Assembly (NCBI RefSeq): GCF_031599675.1
Contig: NZ_CP134223.1
Span: 6,306,501-6,370,500, forward strand
Length of the DNA: 64,000 nucleotides
Direction of reading: 5' to 3'
DNA from: Paenibacillus pedocola
GTDB lineage: Bacteria > Bacillota > Bacilli > Paenibacillales > Paenibacillaceae
Position 1 is the stretch's first letter; each line of letters opens with the position of its first letter. The notes beneath the pieces are model-generated. The model searched no databases. It had not been told where the DNA came from and saw only the letters and a program-made list of their open reading frames with translations. Positions 50,077 to 58,560 of this stretch are shown here, one piece after another. The translations under genes and the position numbers were made by a program.

Positions 50077-51666
50077 ATGCAGACAGTGATGATTGTGGAT
50101 GATGAGGTTATTTTTCGGGATTACCTGCGCGGTGTATTGGATTGGGACACACTGGGCTTTGAAATTACTGTCGAAGCCAAAAACGGTGTGGAAGCGCTGG
50201 AGCTTTGCGCCCATAACCCGGTAGATATTGCCCTGATCGACATTACCATGCCGTTCATGGATGGTCTGGAGCTGACCCGGCGGCTGAAAGAGCAATATCC
50301 CGAAATTAGCATCGTACTGATTACAGGCCATAATGAATTTGAATATGCGCGGACGGCCCTCAAGCTGGGCGTAGAGGATTACATCCTGAAGCCGTTTTCC
50401 AAGGACGAGCTGATGCTCACCCTCCTCAAGCTGCAGCAGGAGCACCGGAAGGTGCAGCTCGACAATTTCACCTATAAAGAAAATCAGCAGCTGGTGAAGG
50501 AAAGCTTCCTGAACCGGCTGATCAGCAGCGACCTCCTGCTTACCGATGAAGAGATCCTGACGCGCCTCGGGCAGTTTAAGATTCATATTCAGAATCCGGT
50601 ATTCGTTGTCGTCTGTATCGAAATTGATCATATGGACCGCAAATGGCAGAAAATAAGCGAGCGCATGCTGATGAAATATGCCGTTACAAACATCCTGAAC
50701 GAAGCCCTGGATGAAAGCTGGAAGCATCATATGTTCAACGGGCCGGAAGGGCGGATTATCGGGCTGGTGGAACATGCGGATGATCAGGCCAATATGACCC
50801 CTTCCTTGGACGGCTACCGGAAACTTGGCGCATTAATCAAGAAATATCTGAATTTCACGATTACCATAGGAATTGGCCGCAGTAAGGAAGGCTTCAAGAA
50901 TATTCATGAATCCTACCATGAAGCGCTAGTGGCCCTCCAGAATAAGTTTGTCCTCGGCCATGACAGGGTGATCACTTACGAAGCTGTTGCCGGAGAAGTG
51001 GGCAAGCAGGTCTTTTATCCGGCAGAGGTCAACGATGAGCTGCTGATTGAACTCCGGATGCGGAATAGCGAGCAGGTGCAGCGGATTCTGGACAGTGTAT
51101 TTGACTCTATAGTCGAAAGACGGCTGTCGATGGATTATGTGTATGTCATTTGCATCGGGCTGATCAGCGTCAATCTCGCGTATATCACAGAGTCGGGTCA
51201 TCCGATTGAAGAATGCTTTGGCGAGAACTTTTTCCCGTACAATGAAATCCGCAAATTTGATTCGCTGGAAGGCACCTTCGAATGGATCAAGGAATTATTC
51301 CATAAAGCCATACGCTATACGGGCCAATACAAAAATACCAGAGCCGCGAAAATTGCCCAGTCGGCCAAAGCCTATATCGAACAGTGTTATCCCGATCCCG
51401 AGCTCCAGCTGGAGCAGGTTGCCCAGCATGTGTTCATCAATGCCAGCTACCTGCGGGCCGTGTTCAAGAAGGAATTCGGCATGACCCTAAGCGACTACAT
51501 CACACAGTACCGGATGAAAAAAGCCAAGGAGCTGCTGGGACGGGGCGGCCAGCGCCTAGCGGACATCGCCGAAAGTGTAGGCTATAACGATGCAAGCTAC
51601 TTCAGCAAAAGCTTCAAGAAATTCTACGGATATTCCCCAAGCGGGTACGAAAAGAATAGAACTTAG
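50077..51666 (+). CDS. YesN-type AraC response regulator, second copy
   Basis: 529 residues. Receiver 1-120, phospho-acceptor Asp in IALIDITMPFMDG (near 55) and Lys in YILKPFSKDEL. Middle domain of unknown role, then AraC-type helix-turn-helix from about 430 (ELQLEQVAQHVFINASYLRAVFKKEFGMTLSDYI, then QRLADIAESVGYNDASYFSKSFKKFYGYSPSGYEK). Weak TAGGAGA site before ATG, overlap-free. Expected to regulate the solute-binding and permease genes 100 bp downstream. Confidence 0.95.
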   Translation: MQTVMIVDDEVIFRDYLRGVLDWDTLGFEITVEAKNGVEALELCAHNPVDIALIDITMPFMDGLELTRRLKEQYPEISIVLITGHNEFEYARTALKLGVEDYILKPFSKDELMLTLLKLQQEHRKVQLDNFTYKENQQLVKESFLNRLISSDLLLTDEEILTRLGQFKIHIQNPVFVVVCIEIDHMDRKWQKISERMLMKYAVTNILNEALDESWKHHMFNGPEGRIIGLVEHADDQANMTPSLDGYRKLGALIKKYLNFTITIGIGRSKEGFKNIHESYHEALVALQNKFVLGHDRVITYEAVAGEVGKQVFYPAEVNDELLIELRMRNSEQVQRILDSVFDSIVERRLSMDYVYVICIGLISVNLAYITESGHPIEECFGENFFPYNEIRKFDSLEGTFEWIKELFHKAIRYTGQYKNTRAAKIAQSAKAYIEQCYPDPELQLEQVAQHVFINASYLRAVFKKEFGMTLSDYITQYRMKKAKELLGRGGQRLADIAESVGYNDASYFSKSFKKFYGYSPSGYEKNRT

Positions 51667-51774
51667 CTATTTCTTCTGCGCGGATATTACCAGAAGCACG
51701 CAGTTTTTGCCTTATCAATAGGGCCTGCTCTTACTATACTTAATTCAGAAACAACATTGAGAGGGGTCACTCAA

Positions 51775-53121
51775 ATGAAGAAAATAGCAACAGCACTGGC
51801 AAGCTTAAGCCTGGTGTTTGTAAGCGCTTGTGGATCTGCAGGCAACAATGCCGACTCCGCAGATAATGGAGCTAAGGCAGCCAATAACGGATCTGCAGCT
51901 GTAGCGGAAGAAGCAACAGCAGCACCGGAAAAAGCAGTGAAGCTGCGGATTTACGCTCAATATTCCGATGATGACACGAAGCTTCCTTACGATTATGCTG
52001 TCGCTGAACTCAAGAAAGAAATGCCGAATGTCGAGCTGGAGCTGGAAGTGCAGGCCCAGGATGACGGGCAAAAGCTCAAAACCTATGCCGCAACCGGCAA
52101 TCTGCCGGATATTTACCAGGCGGGCACGGACATTATCAATACCTTCAAGAAATCCGGCAACATCCTGGAGCTGGACCAATATGCCGATCTATATGATTTC
52201 AAAAGCAAGATGTACCCGAGTACAATGAATACGCTAATCAGCGAAGACGGTCATATTTATGCCTATCCGTATGCAGGCAACGAATTCATGCTCCTCTATT
52301 ACAACAAAGAGCTGTTTGAGCAGAACAACGTTAAGGTTCCTACCACCTATGATGAGCTGATGACAGCCGTACAGACCTTTACCAAAGCAGGTATTACTCC
52401 GCTGGCGCTGTTCGCCAAGGAAAAGTGGCCGACCGTTGCCCTCTATGATGTATTCGCTACACGCGTGGAGCCACAAGGCATTCTGAAGCTGCAGAGCGGC
52501 GCAGCCTCTCCAAGCGACCCCGCCTACAAGCAGGCGGCCGAGCAAATCTATAACCTGGTTCAAGCAGGCCTGCTGCCTGACGGCGCAACCAACCTGAACT
52601 TTGACCAGGCGGCGTCCCTGTTCTATGAGGGCAAAGCAGCTATGTTCCTGAACGGGCAATGGGAAATCGCCACTTCCACGGAAAAGCTGGGCGACAAGGT
52701 AGACTGGATGTACTTCCCGGGCGTGGATGCAGCTTCCTATGAAGCGAATAAATATGCCTTTGTCGGCGGTGGCAATCCGGGGGGCTATGCCGTAAATCCG
52801 GATACGAAAGACCCTGAACTGGCAGCTAAAGTCGCTGCATTTATCTCCCTGAAATATGCTGAATACAAATATACCGAACGCGGCAATCCGCTTGTGGCGA
52901 CGAAGGTTGATAAGCCGATTGTAAAAGAATATCCGGCCATGATGAAGAAGCTCTCCGATGATATCCCTAAGATCACCAGCACCACGGCCTTCGACTGGGG
53001 TCTCTCTGATGCTAAATTCAAAGCCGCAATTGAAGATGCAACGCAAGTCCTGATGACCGGCGGATACAGTGTTGAGCAATTTATTAAAGATGTATCAAAA
53101 GCAGTACCAGCCGCCAAATAA
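51775..53121 (+). CDS. ABC sugar-binding lipoprotein, family 1 (MsmE-like)
   Basis: 448 residues from ATG 51775 (AGAGGGGT ahead). Signal peptide with lipobox VSACGSAG (Cys near 19), Asn/Ala-rich linker to about 48, then the sugar-binding fold (KLRIYAQYSDDDTKLPYDYAVAEL...; LPDIYQAG; YPYAGNEFMLLYYNKELFE; GKAAMFLNGQWEIA). It feeds the two permeases downstream. An attenuator-like hairpin after the stop suggests more of this protein is made than of the permeases. No ATPase gene is present, as usual for this class. Ligand unknown; the neighbouring glycerol genes make a glycerol- or glycoside-type substrate possible but not shown. Confidence 0.94.
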   Translation: MKKIATALASLSLVFVSACGSAGNNADSADNGAKAANNGSAAVAEEATAAPEKAVKLRIYAQYSDDDTKLPYDYAVAELKKEMPNVELELEVQAQDDGQKLKTYAATGNLPDIYQAGTDIINTFKKSGNILELDQYADLYDFKSKMYPSTMNTLISEDGHIYAYPYAGNEFMLLYYNKELFEQNNVKVPTTYDELMTAVQTFTKAGITPLALFAKEKWPTVALYDVFATRVEPQGILKLQSGAASPSDPAYKQAAEQIYNLVQAGLLPDGATNLNFDQAASLFYEGKAAMFLNGQWEIATSTEKLGDKVDWMYFPGVDAASYEANKYAFVGGGNPGGYAVNPDTKDPELAAKVAAFISLKYAEYKYTERGNPLVATKVDKPIVKEYPAMMKKLSDDIPKITSTTAFDWGLSDAKFKAAIEDATQVLMTGGYSVEQFIKDVSKAVPAAK

Positions 53122-53137
53122 GCTGCTGCACACGAAT

Positions 53138-53171
53138 AGAACCCGCCTTGACTGATTCCCGGGTGGGTTCT
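53138..53171 (+). terminator. Internal terminator/attenuator after the sugar-binding gene
   Basis: AGAACCCGCC (53138-53147) pairs with GGTGGGTTCT within 53161-53171, followed by ATCTTTTT. Lies between binding-protein and permease genes; probably partial, to set stoichiometry. Confidence 0.8.
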
Positions 53172-53228
53172 ATCTTTTTGCTCTAATTCTTATCCACACT
53201 GCAGCTAACAGCAAGGGACGTGATAATA

Positions 53229-54110
53229 ATGAAGAAATTTTTAGGAAACAAGACGGCGATTGCACTATTCACGCTGCCTGCTCTCCTTGTGTATACAATC
53301 ATGGTATTTTACCCGATTATGCAGACCTTCTTCCGCAGTTTATATGAATGGGACGGTCTTACGGCGGGAACCTTCATTGGTCTGGATAACTATAAGAACC
53401 TGTTTACGGATAGCGTGTTCTTTACCTCTGTCTACAATGGGCTGATTTTTGCGGGCATCATCACGGTTACTCAAATCGGTATTGCCTCTATTCTGGCCTT
53501 TGCCATAGCCGATGGGGCCGTTAGAGGCCGCCGGCTGCTGCGAATCAGTTATTTCATCCCGGTGGTGCTGTCGGTTACCGTGGTCTGCCAATTGTGGCTG
53601 TCCATTTACAACGGGCAATACGGCCTGATGAATAAGCTTTTTGAGATGCTCGGCATGTCCTACCGTCAAGACTGGCTGTCGGGCAGCAAGTCGGCCATCA
53701 TCGCTGTCGCCTTCGTTAATGCCTGGCAGTACATGGGCTACCACTTCGCCCTGCTCCTGGCGGGAGTAAGATCAGTGCCGGAGCAATATATGGAGGCTGC
53801 CCGTATTGACGGTGCGACCAAGCTGCAGGCGATCCGCAAAATCATGATTCCCATGATGGCCGAAACGTATAAATTCTGTCTGGTCTTCGCCGTTACAGGG
53901 GGCCTTAACGCTTTTGCCAATATGTATATTATGACCGGTGGTGGACCAGGGACTTCAACCTATACACTTACCTACCTGATGTATCGTTCCGCTTTCCGTG
54001 TAGGAGAGTTCGGTTATGGAAGTGCGGCGGCGGCTATGCTGGTCATCGAATGCCTCCTTGCCACCCTGATTATTAACCGTCTGGTTGCCAGAGAACGAAT
54101 TACTTATTAA
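53229..54110 (+). CDS. ABC sugar permease (MalF-like)
   Basis: 293 residues with six membrane segments. EAA loop EAARIDGATKLQAIRKIMIPMMAETY (about 186-211). Start at ATG 53229; a GTG at 53220 is also in frame but its ribosome site would overlap. The partner permease follows after 15 bp. Pattern PALLVYTIMVFYPIMQTFFRSLYEWDGL near the N-terminus is typical of the UgpA/MsmF group. Confidence 0.94.
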   Translation: MKKFLGNKTAIALFTLPALLVYTIMVFYPIMQTFFRSLYEWDGLTAGTFIGLDNYKNLFTDSVFFTSVYNGLIFAGIITVTQIGIASILAFAIADGAVRGRRLLRISYFIPVVLSVTVVCQLWLSIYNGQYGLMNKLFEMLGMSYRQDWLSGSKSAIIAVAFVNAWQYMGYHFALLLAGVRSVPEQYMEAARIDGATKLQAIRKIMIPMMAETYKFCLVFAVTGGLNAFANMYIMTGGGPGTSTYTLTYLMYRSAFRVGEFGYGSAAAAMLVIECLLATLIINRLVARERITY

Positions 54111-54125
54111 AGGAAGTGTACAAAT

Positions 54126-54971
54126 ATGGCCCAGCTACTCAAAAAGGTGCGACAATACAACCTGCCCGTTACAGGCTTTATGTGGCTGTATGCACTGTTA
54201 TCGGTTTACCCCTTGGTCTGGATGATTTTTTACTCGCTCAAAAATAACGACGAGATCTTCGTAACCAATCCCTTCGGGTTCCCAACTCATTTAAGATTCG
54301 AAAACTATACGCAGGCCTGGTCCAACTATAATGTGCCGGTGTACTTCATGAACAGCGTGCTTGTCGCCGCAGCAACCGTTAGCGGAGCAATCATCCTGTC
54401 GGTTATGTTCTCTTATGCGACGGCAAGGCTGCAGTGGCGCCTGCGGGGAATTGCACACACCTACATCCTGATAGGCATGTTCATCCCGATACAGGTGATT
54501 ATGATTCCGCTGGCTATTCTCGTCAGAGATTTCCATCTGGCCAATACGTATGGCGCACTCATTGTGCCTTATATCGCCTTTAACCTGTCATTCACCTCAA
54601 TTGTGTTCTATGGTTTCTTCCGTAGTATTCCCGGCGAGCTGGAGGAATCGGCATGTATCGACGGAGCCTCCATCTACCGTACGTTCTTCAGCATCATGCT
54701 GCCGATTATTAAACCGGCGCTTGCCACGATGGTTATCTTCATCTTCCTGAACTCCTGGAATGAGTTCACGATGGCCGTCATCCTAATTACCAAAGAAAGC
54801 CTGAAGACCTTGCCGCTTGGCCTGCTGTTCTTCCAAGGCCAATTCACAACCGACTGGGGCGCCATGGGGGCGGCAATGACCATTGCCAGCCTGCCTACCG
54901 TCCTGATCTACATGATCTTCAGCGAGCAGGTCGAAAATGCGCTTACGGTCGGGTCGGCGGTAAAAGGGTAA
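54126..54971 (+). CDS. ABC sugar permease (MalG-like)
   Basis: 281 residues with six membrane segments. EAA loop ESACIDGASIYRTFFSIMLPIIKPAL (about 177-202), and the typical C-terminal SEQVENALTVGSAVKG. Contacts a shared ATPase encoded elsewhere. Ribosome site AAAGGAAG. Last gene of the operon; terminator 35 bp downstream. Confidence 0.94.
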   Translation: MAQLLKKVRQYNLPVTGFMWLYALLSVYPLVWMIFYSLKNNDEIFVTNPFGFPTHLRFENYTQAWSNYNVPVYFMNSVLVAAATVSGAIILSVMFSYATARLQWRLRGIAHTYILIGMFIPIQVIMIPLAILVRDFHLANTYGALIVPYIAFNLSFTSIVFYGFFRSIPGELEESACIDGASIYRTFFSIMLPIIKPALATMVIFIFLNSWNEFTMAVILITKESLKTLPLGLLFFQGQFTTDWGAMGAAMTIASLPTVLIYMIFSEQVENALTVGSAVKG

Positions 54972-55005
54972 CAATGTCCCAGTTAATGTGAACCCAAACT
55001 TTTCA

Positions 55006-55039
55006 GCCCTTTCGCTTCCCTGTAGGAAGTCGGAAGGGC
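55006..55039 (+). terminator. Terminator of the second sugar transporter operon
   Basis: GCCCTT...CTTCC (from 55006) pairs with GGAAG...AAGGGC (to 55039), with two internal mismatches, followed by ATTATTTG. Confidence 0.75.
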
Positions 55040-55147
55040 ATTATTTGTATACTGGGGTATTTACCCACTCACCTTACACCGAGCGTTCCATAAAAACAGG
55101 CCCCCTTTTTATAGAGGACCTGCTTATCATTCATCCGTGCCGTAAGA

Positions 55148-56284
55148 TTAATATTTCACGGTTATCATCTCAGACTGGCCATTACCCTTAGACGCAAGTA
55201 ATGTCACGCTTCGCAAAGTATCGTTAACTTTGAGCAGAATCAAAGGCGACGCCCCTTGCTCACCGCTTGCCAGCACAGTCTGAGTCCCCTTTGTGTCATA
55301 AAGACTCCAGCTGTTATTATTCAGATCCTGCACAAATAGTGTGTTTCCGAGCAGCTCAGTTGTCCATCCGTACACATCCTGATCCGAGACAAATTTAGCA
55401 GTTAAAGATTGTATCAGCTTCCCGGTAGCCAGCTGGTAGCGGTAAAATGTCGGTTGTGGAGCCTCCGGGCTGATTATAGAGGCACCCATTCGTTCTTCAT
55501 GTGATGTACCCACGAGCAGATCTTTCCCGGAAATCTGGTATTGAATGTTGTGTCCGCCCAGCCTCTGTTTACTGTCAAAAGGTATTGAATACTCCTGCTT
55601 GGTATACAAGTTAATTACACGCAGTAAATATGTGGTTGTTCCAATCCCCGAAGCATTATATTCGGCAACAACGTAAGGGTAGCCCGGATATTTAATGTCG
55701 GCAAGTTGAATGTTCTCGTAAGCATCACTAGGACTCATTTTAAGATTATATTTCACTGCGCTGGTCTTCCAGGGGCTCTGGAATAGCTGGAACTGTTCAC
55801 TCGACACAATAGCAATTCGTTCCGGAACGTTTCCACTTGGTGCTGACCATCTTATATAAAAGGATTCGTTGTCGTTGTTAGTTGGAAGCTTAAGAGCGTA
55901 ATGATAGTTGTCGCTGCTTAATTCCATTCCGTTATAGCCGAAGACGATTTTTTTAATCGCCTTTTTTTCTTCGGTTATAAGAACAATTTTTTGTGAAACA
56001 TTGACTACAGCAAGATCATACACCTTAAGCGTCCTACTCCATAACACGGTATGAAGCGAAGTGTCCAGAACTTGAACCGTACTGGACTCATCTGCGTTCC
56101 GATTCAACAACAATACTTGATTGTCCTTAAGCGGGGTAACCGATGGTGCATAGATTCCTCCGCTTGTAAAGGCTGTATCCGGCAATGCAATTGAGGTGAA
56201 AGCAGTGCTGGCAGCACCTGCCGGTATCGCCAGCGCGTTTAGCATGAACAACAAAACAAGGGTAAACAATGAGATTTTTTTCAT
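55148..56284 (-). CDS. Secreted protein of unknown function, possible beta-propeller
   Basis: 378 residues from ATG 56284, the start of a clean signal peptide (MKKISLFTLVLLFMLNALAIPAGAA); an upstream in-frame ATG at 56308 is in the hairpin arm. The mature part is beta-rich with repeated V/T-W/Y-S/D strands (LLNRNADESSTVQVLD, TVLWSRTLKVYDLAVV, LVGTSHEERMG, NTLFVQDLNNNSWSLYD), as in quinoprotein-like or WD-type propellers, but no repeat motif is sharp enough to name a family. It lies downstream of another secreted-protein gene in the same direction. AT-rich compared with its flanks, which suggests acquisition. Confidence 0.72.
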   Translation of the reverse strand: MKKISLFTLVLLFMLNALAIPAGAASTAFTSIALPDTAFTSGGIYAPSVTPLKDNQVLLLNRNADESSTVQVLDTSLHTVLWSRTLKVYDLAVVNVSQKIVLITEEKKAIKKIVFGYNGMELSSDNYHYALKLPTNNDNESFYIRWSAPSGNVPERIAIVSSEQFQLFQSPWKTSAVKYNLKMSPSDAYENIQLADIKYPGYPYVVAEYNASGIGTTTYLLRVINLYTKQEYSIPFDSKQRLGGHNIQYQISGKDLLVGTSHEERMGASIISPEAPQPTFYRYQLATGKLIQSLTAKFVSDQDVYGWTTELLGNTLFVQDLNNNSWSLYDTKGTQTVLASGEQGASPLILLKVNDTLRSVTLLASKGNGQSEMITVKY

Positions 56285-56305
56285 GTTCTCCTGTCCTTTC
56301 GAGTG

Positions 56306-56339
56306 CAATAACCATCTCTGATGACAGAGATGGTTATTG
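56306..56339 (-). promoter_or_regulatory. Hairpin between the two secreted-protein genes
   Basis: A perfect 15-bp stem (56306-56320 with 56325-56339), loop ATGA, no T-run on the minus strand. It lies 8 bp after the upstream stop and before the next ribosome site; attenuator or processing site. Confidence 0.7.
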
Positions 56340-56347
56340 TATCTTTG

Positions 56348-57508
56348 TTATTTGGTAAAAAGATAGCTCTCTACAAGGCTGTTAGTCACTACATTATTAG
56401 TCGTATAATCGATGTGTCCCCCATGAAGCCAAACGTCATTTGCAAGACCAGGTACTTGTGCGGGATAAAGGAAACCGGCACTATTGTTAGTTAAGAATCT
56501 CGTATTTCTCCACACTGCCGGTGTGGTAAACGAATAATGGAAATCAGAGGTCGTAGAGGTAGGGTTATTCATCGCAATTGCGGTAACGCGCTTAACCGAT
56601 CTCCCCGTTGAACCAAGATTAGGAAATTTAACTACATAAATGTCACTGAAGTTGATCTGCTCTCTTATTGTCAGAGTACTATCTGTAGAATAATAGTAGA
56701 CTTTGTATCCGCTAATGGTATCTCCGCCGTTATATTTCTTGGATCTGTACACATATGTAAGCTCAGTTCCATTAGGTTGCGGATAATTATTGTCGTCACC
56801 TGTTGTAACTTGATGTGAAACTTTAGCATGAAAAACCGGATACCAGCCAGCAGCTGTGGTTTGAGAATAAACTCCTTCAAATCCTACTTCTGCTACACCA
56901 TCGACCCCGGTATACATATAGGCAGCCTCTCCATAGCTATAAGCGTTAGTTATATCATAAGATGGGAATGTGACGGAGTCTGCTACAAGTCCATTATAGA
57001 TGGTTGAACTGCTTGCAGGGGTCTGAAGCCTATGAAATGCCCCTGTGTTATTACCACTACTGCTTCCTTGATTAACAAGGGCTGTTGCGAGTTTGATATT
57101 AGATTTTCTGCTGGCAACTTTATTATCGTTGAACACGACTTTTTTATTAAATTCTGCTTTTACATCCCCTTTCTTTGAACTCGTAGCTTCCTGTAAGTTA
57201 CCGTTCTCATCGATAACAAGAGTGAAGACCTCAGCATTTTTTAGTTTTTCTATTTTTTGCTTGGTCTCATTTTTCAAATCCCCACTGGCCAGCATATTGT
57301 TGACAGTACTATTGAAATCACTATCATCCATCCTTGAGACCGTTGCTGACTGCCTTGATACACCTCCATCTAACATCAATTCCGTTTGGATAGCATCTTT
57401 AATATTACTATCGTATTCCACTGGTACTGATTGCGCATTTGCCGTGAAATTTGGAACCATTGCGAATAAGAGCGACATAGACAAAATAAATTTAGTTTTT
57501 GTTAATAT
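56348..57508 (-). CDS. Secreted protein of unknown function, possibly YrpD-like; apparent ATA start
   Basis: About 386 residues if read from ATA at 57508; 378 from TTG at 57484. Only the longer form has a complete signal peptide (LTKTKFILSMSLLFAMVPNFTANA), and AAAGGAG stands five bases before the ATA. The first third is charged and flexible (SRMDDSDFNSTVNNMLASGDLKNE). The rest is beta-rich with aromatic strands (YMYTGVDGVAEVGFEGVYSQTTAAGWYPVF, ELTYVYRSKKYNGGDTISGYKVYYYSTDSTLTIREQI) and may be a jelly-roll. I faintly recall Bacillus YrpD proteins with similar strands, at low confidence. AT-rich. Confidence 0.68.
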   Translation of the reverse strand: MLTKTKFILSMSLLFAMVPNFTANAQSVPVEYDSNIKDAIQTELMLDGGVSRQSATVSRMDDSDFNSTVNNMLASGDLKNETKQKIEKLKNAEVFTLVIDENGNLQEATSSKKGDVKAEFNKKVVFNDNKVASRKSNIKLATALVNQGSSSGNNTGAFHRLQTPASSSTIYNGLVADSVTFPSYDITNAYSYGEAAYMYTGVDGVAEVGFEGVYSQTTAAGWYPVFHAKVSHQVTTGDDNNYPQPNGTELTYVYRSKKYNGGDTISGYKVYYYSTDSTLTIREQINFSDIYVVKFPNLGSTGRSVKRVTAIAMNNPTSTTSDFHYSFTTPAVWRNTRFLTNNSAGFLYPAQVPGLANDVWLHGGHIDYTTNNVVTNSLVESYLFTK

Positions 57509-57713
57509 ATTTTCTCCTTTGGCTGAATGGAATATATCTGAATGCTGGCCAGCAGTCTATTTAAATAGAAAAGTCATTGATTGGTATTTATTGTATCCTT
57601 TTATATCTTAATCCTTATATAAAAATTATAAATGTGCAAAACAACATATTTACAAAAAAAGGATTATAATATAGTATATTTATGTAATTTTACCAGAATA
57701 ATATAAGAGGAGT

Positions 57714-58418
57714 GTGCCAAATATAGAAGCTCCCACATGTTTTAGTAAAGACGATGTTAATCAAAATTTGGTCCGTTCATTCCGCACAGAAGTAACAAAG
57801 CTTAGTGTGCTTATCTCTGTTGTATTGATGATCCTTCTCGTCAACGATGCAGGTGTAATCATTGATTTAATCTACTCATTGGAAGCGATGCAGGAAGGTA
57901 TAAATCTAGAGGGGCTCGGAATCGGATTGAACTTAGCTGATTACAACTTTGGACTAAATGCTTTGTCTCTTTCCATGAAGATGGAAATGATAGGAATCGT
58001 TAGGGGAGCTGAACATACGTTTCCTGCCTTCCAAGAATGGAACAGCATTGCCGTACCGCTTTTGACAGATGGAAAAACAACTGGCTATATCACTATGTTT
58101 TTTAATAGAAACCAGCCCTCTGAGTTCGCCATTCCGTTTCTATATCAGTTAGGAACTGCTGTCACTCGAGGGGCGGAAGATAGAAAATCAAATCGAGATT
58201 TAAATAATCTTAATAAACAGTTTGATCAATACAAGCTGTCTCCAAGAGAACGGGAGGTTGCGACAAGCTGGTATTTGGAAAAGAGTGCTCTTTATATCTC
58301 TAGTCTACTTGGAATTACAGAGGGTACAGTACGCAACACTCTAAACAATATTTATACTAAAATGAATGTTAGCGACAGGAAACAGTTCATTAATAAACTG
58401 ATTTGCTCCATGAACTAA
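57714..58418 (+). CDS. LuxR-type transcriptional regulator with GAF-like sensor
   Basis: 234 residues from GTG 57714; GAGGAG lies only one base before it, so the start is uncertain. Residues 20-155 resemble a GAF/PAS-type sensor (MKMEMIGIVRGAEHTFPAFQEWNSIAVPLLTDGKTTGYITMFF), the layout seen in sigma-54-type and sugar-type activators. Residues 172-232 are a LuxR helix-turn-helix (LSPREREVATSWYLEKSALYISSLLGITEGTVRNTLNNIYTKMNV). Divergent from the secreted-protein pair, so a likely regulator of it. The 200-bp spacer is very AT-rich and contains a perfect 12-bp palindrome TGCTGGCCAGCA (57543-57554). Confidence 0.82.
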   Translation: MPNIEAPTCFSKDDVNQNLVRSFRTEVTKLSVLISVVLMILLVNDAGVIIDLIYSLEAMQEGINLEGLGIGLNLADYNFGLNALSLSMKMEMIGIVRGAEHTFPAFQEWNSIAVPLLTDGKTTGYITMFFNRNQPSEFAIPFLYQLGTAVTRGAEDRKSNRDLNNLNKQFDQYKLSPREREVATSWYLEKSALYISSLLGITEGTVRNTLNNIYTKMNVSDRKQFINKLICSMN

Positions 58419-58455
58419 ACAGGACATCCCCTGAGATAATATCTAAACAGACCAA

Positions 58456-58506
58456 AAACAGCATGGCTCAAGCGGGAGTTCATTCCCCATCGGAGCCATG
58501 CTGTTT
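58456..58506. terminator. Terminator between convergent genes
   Basis: AAACAGCATGGCTC (58456-58469) pairs with GAGCCATGCTGTTT (58493-58506); serves the LuxR-type gene and mqo. Confidence 0.85.
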
Positions 58507-58560
58507 GTTGATTTCATTGTCCTATAATTTTTTCCTCACCGCAGGATTCATGTACTAGAT

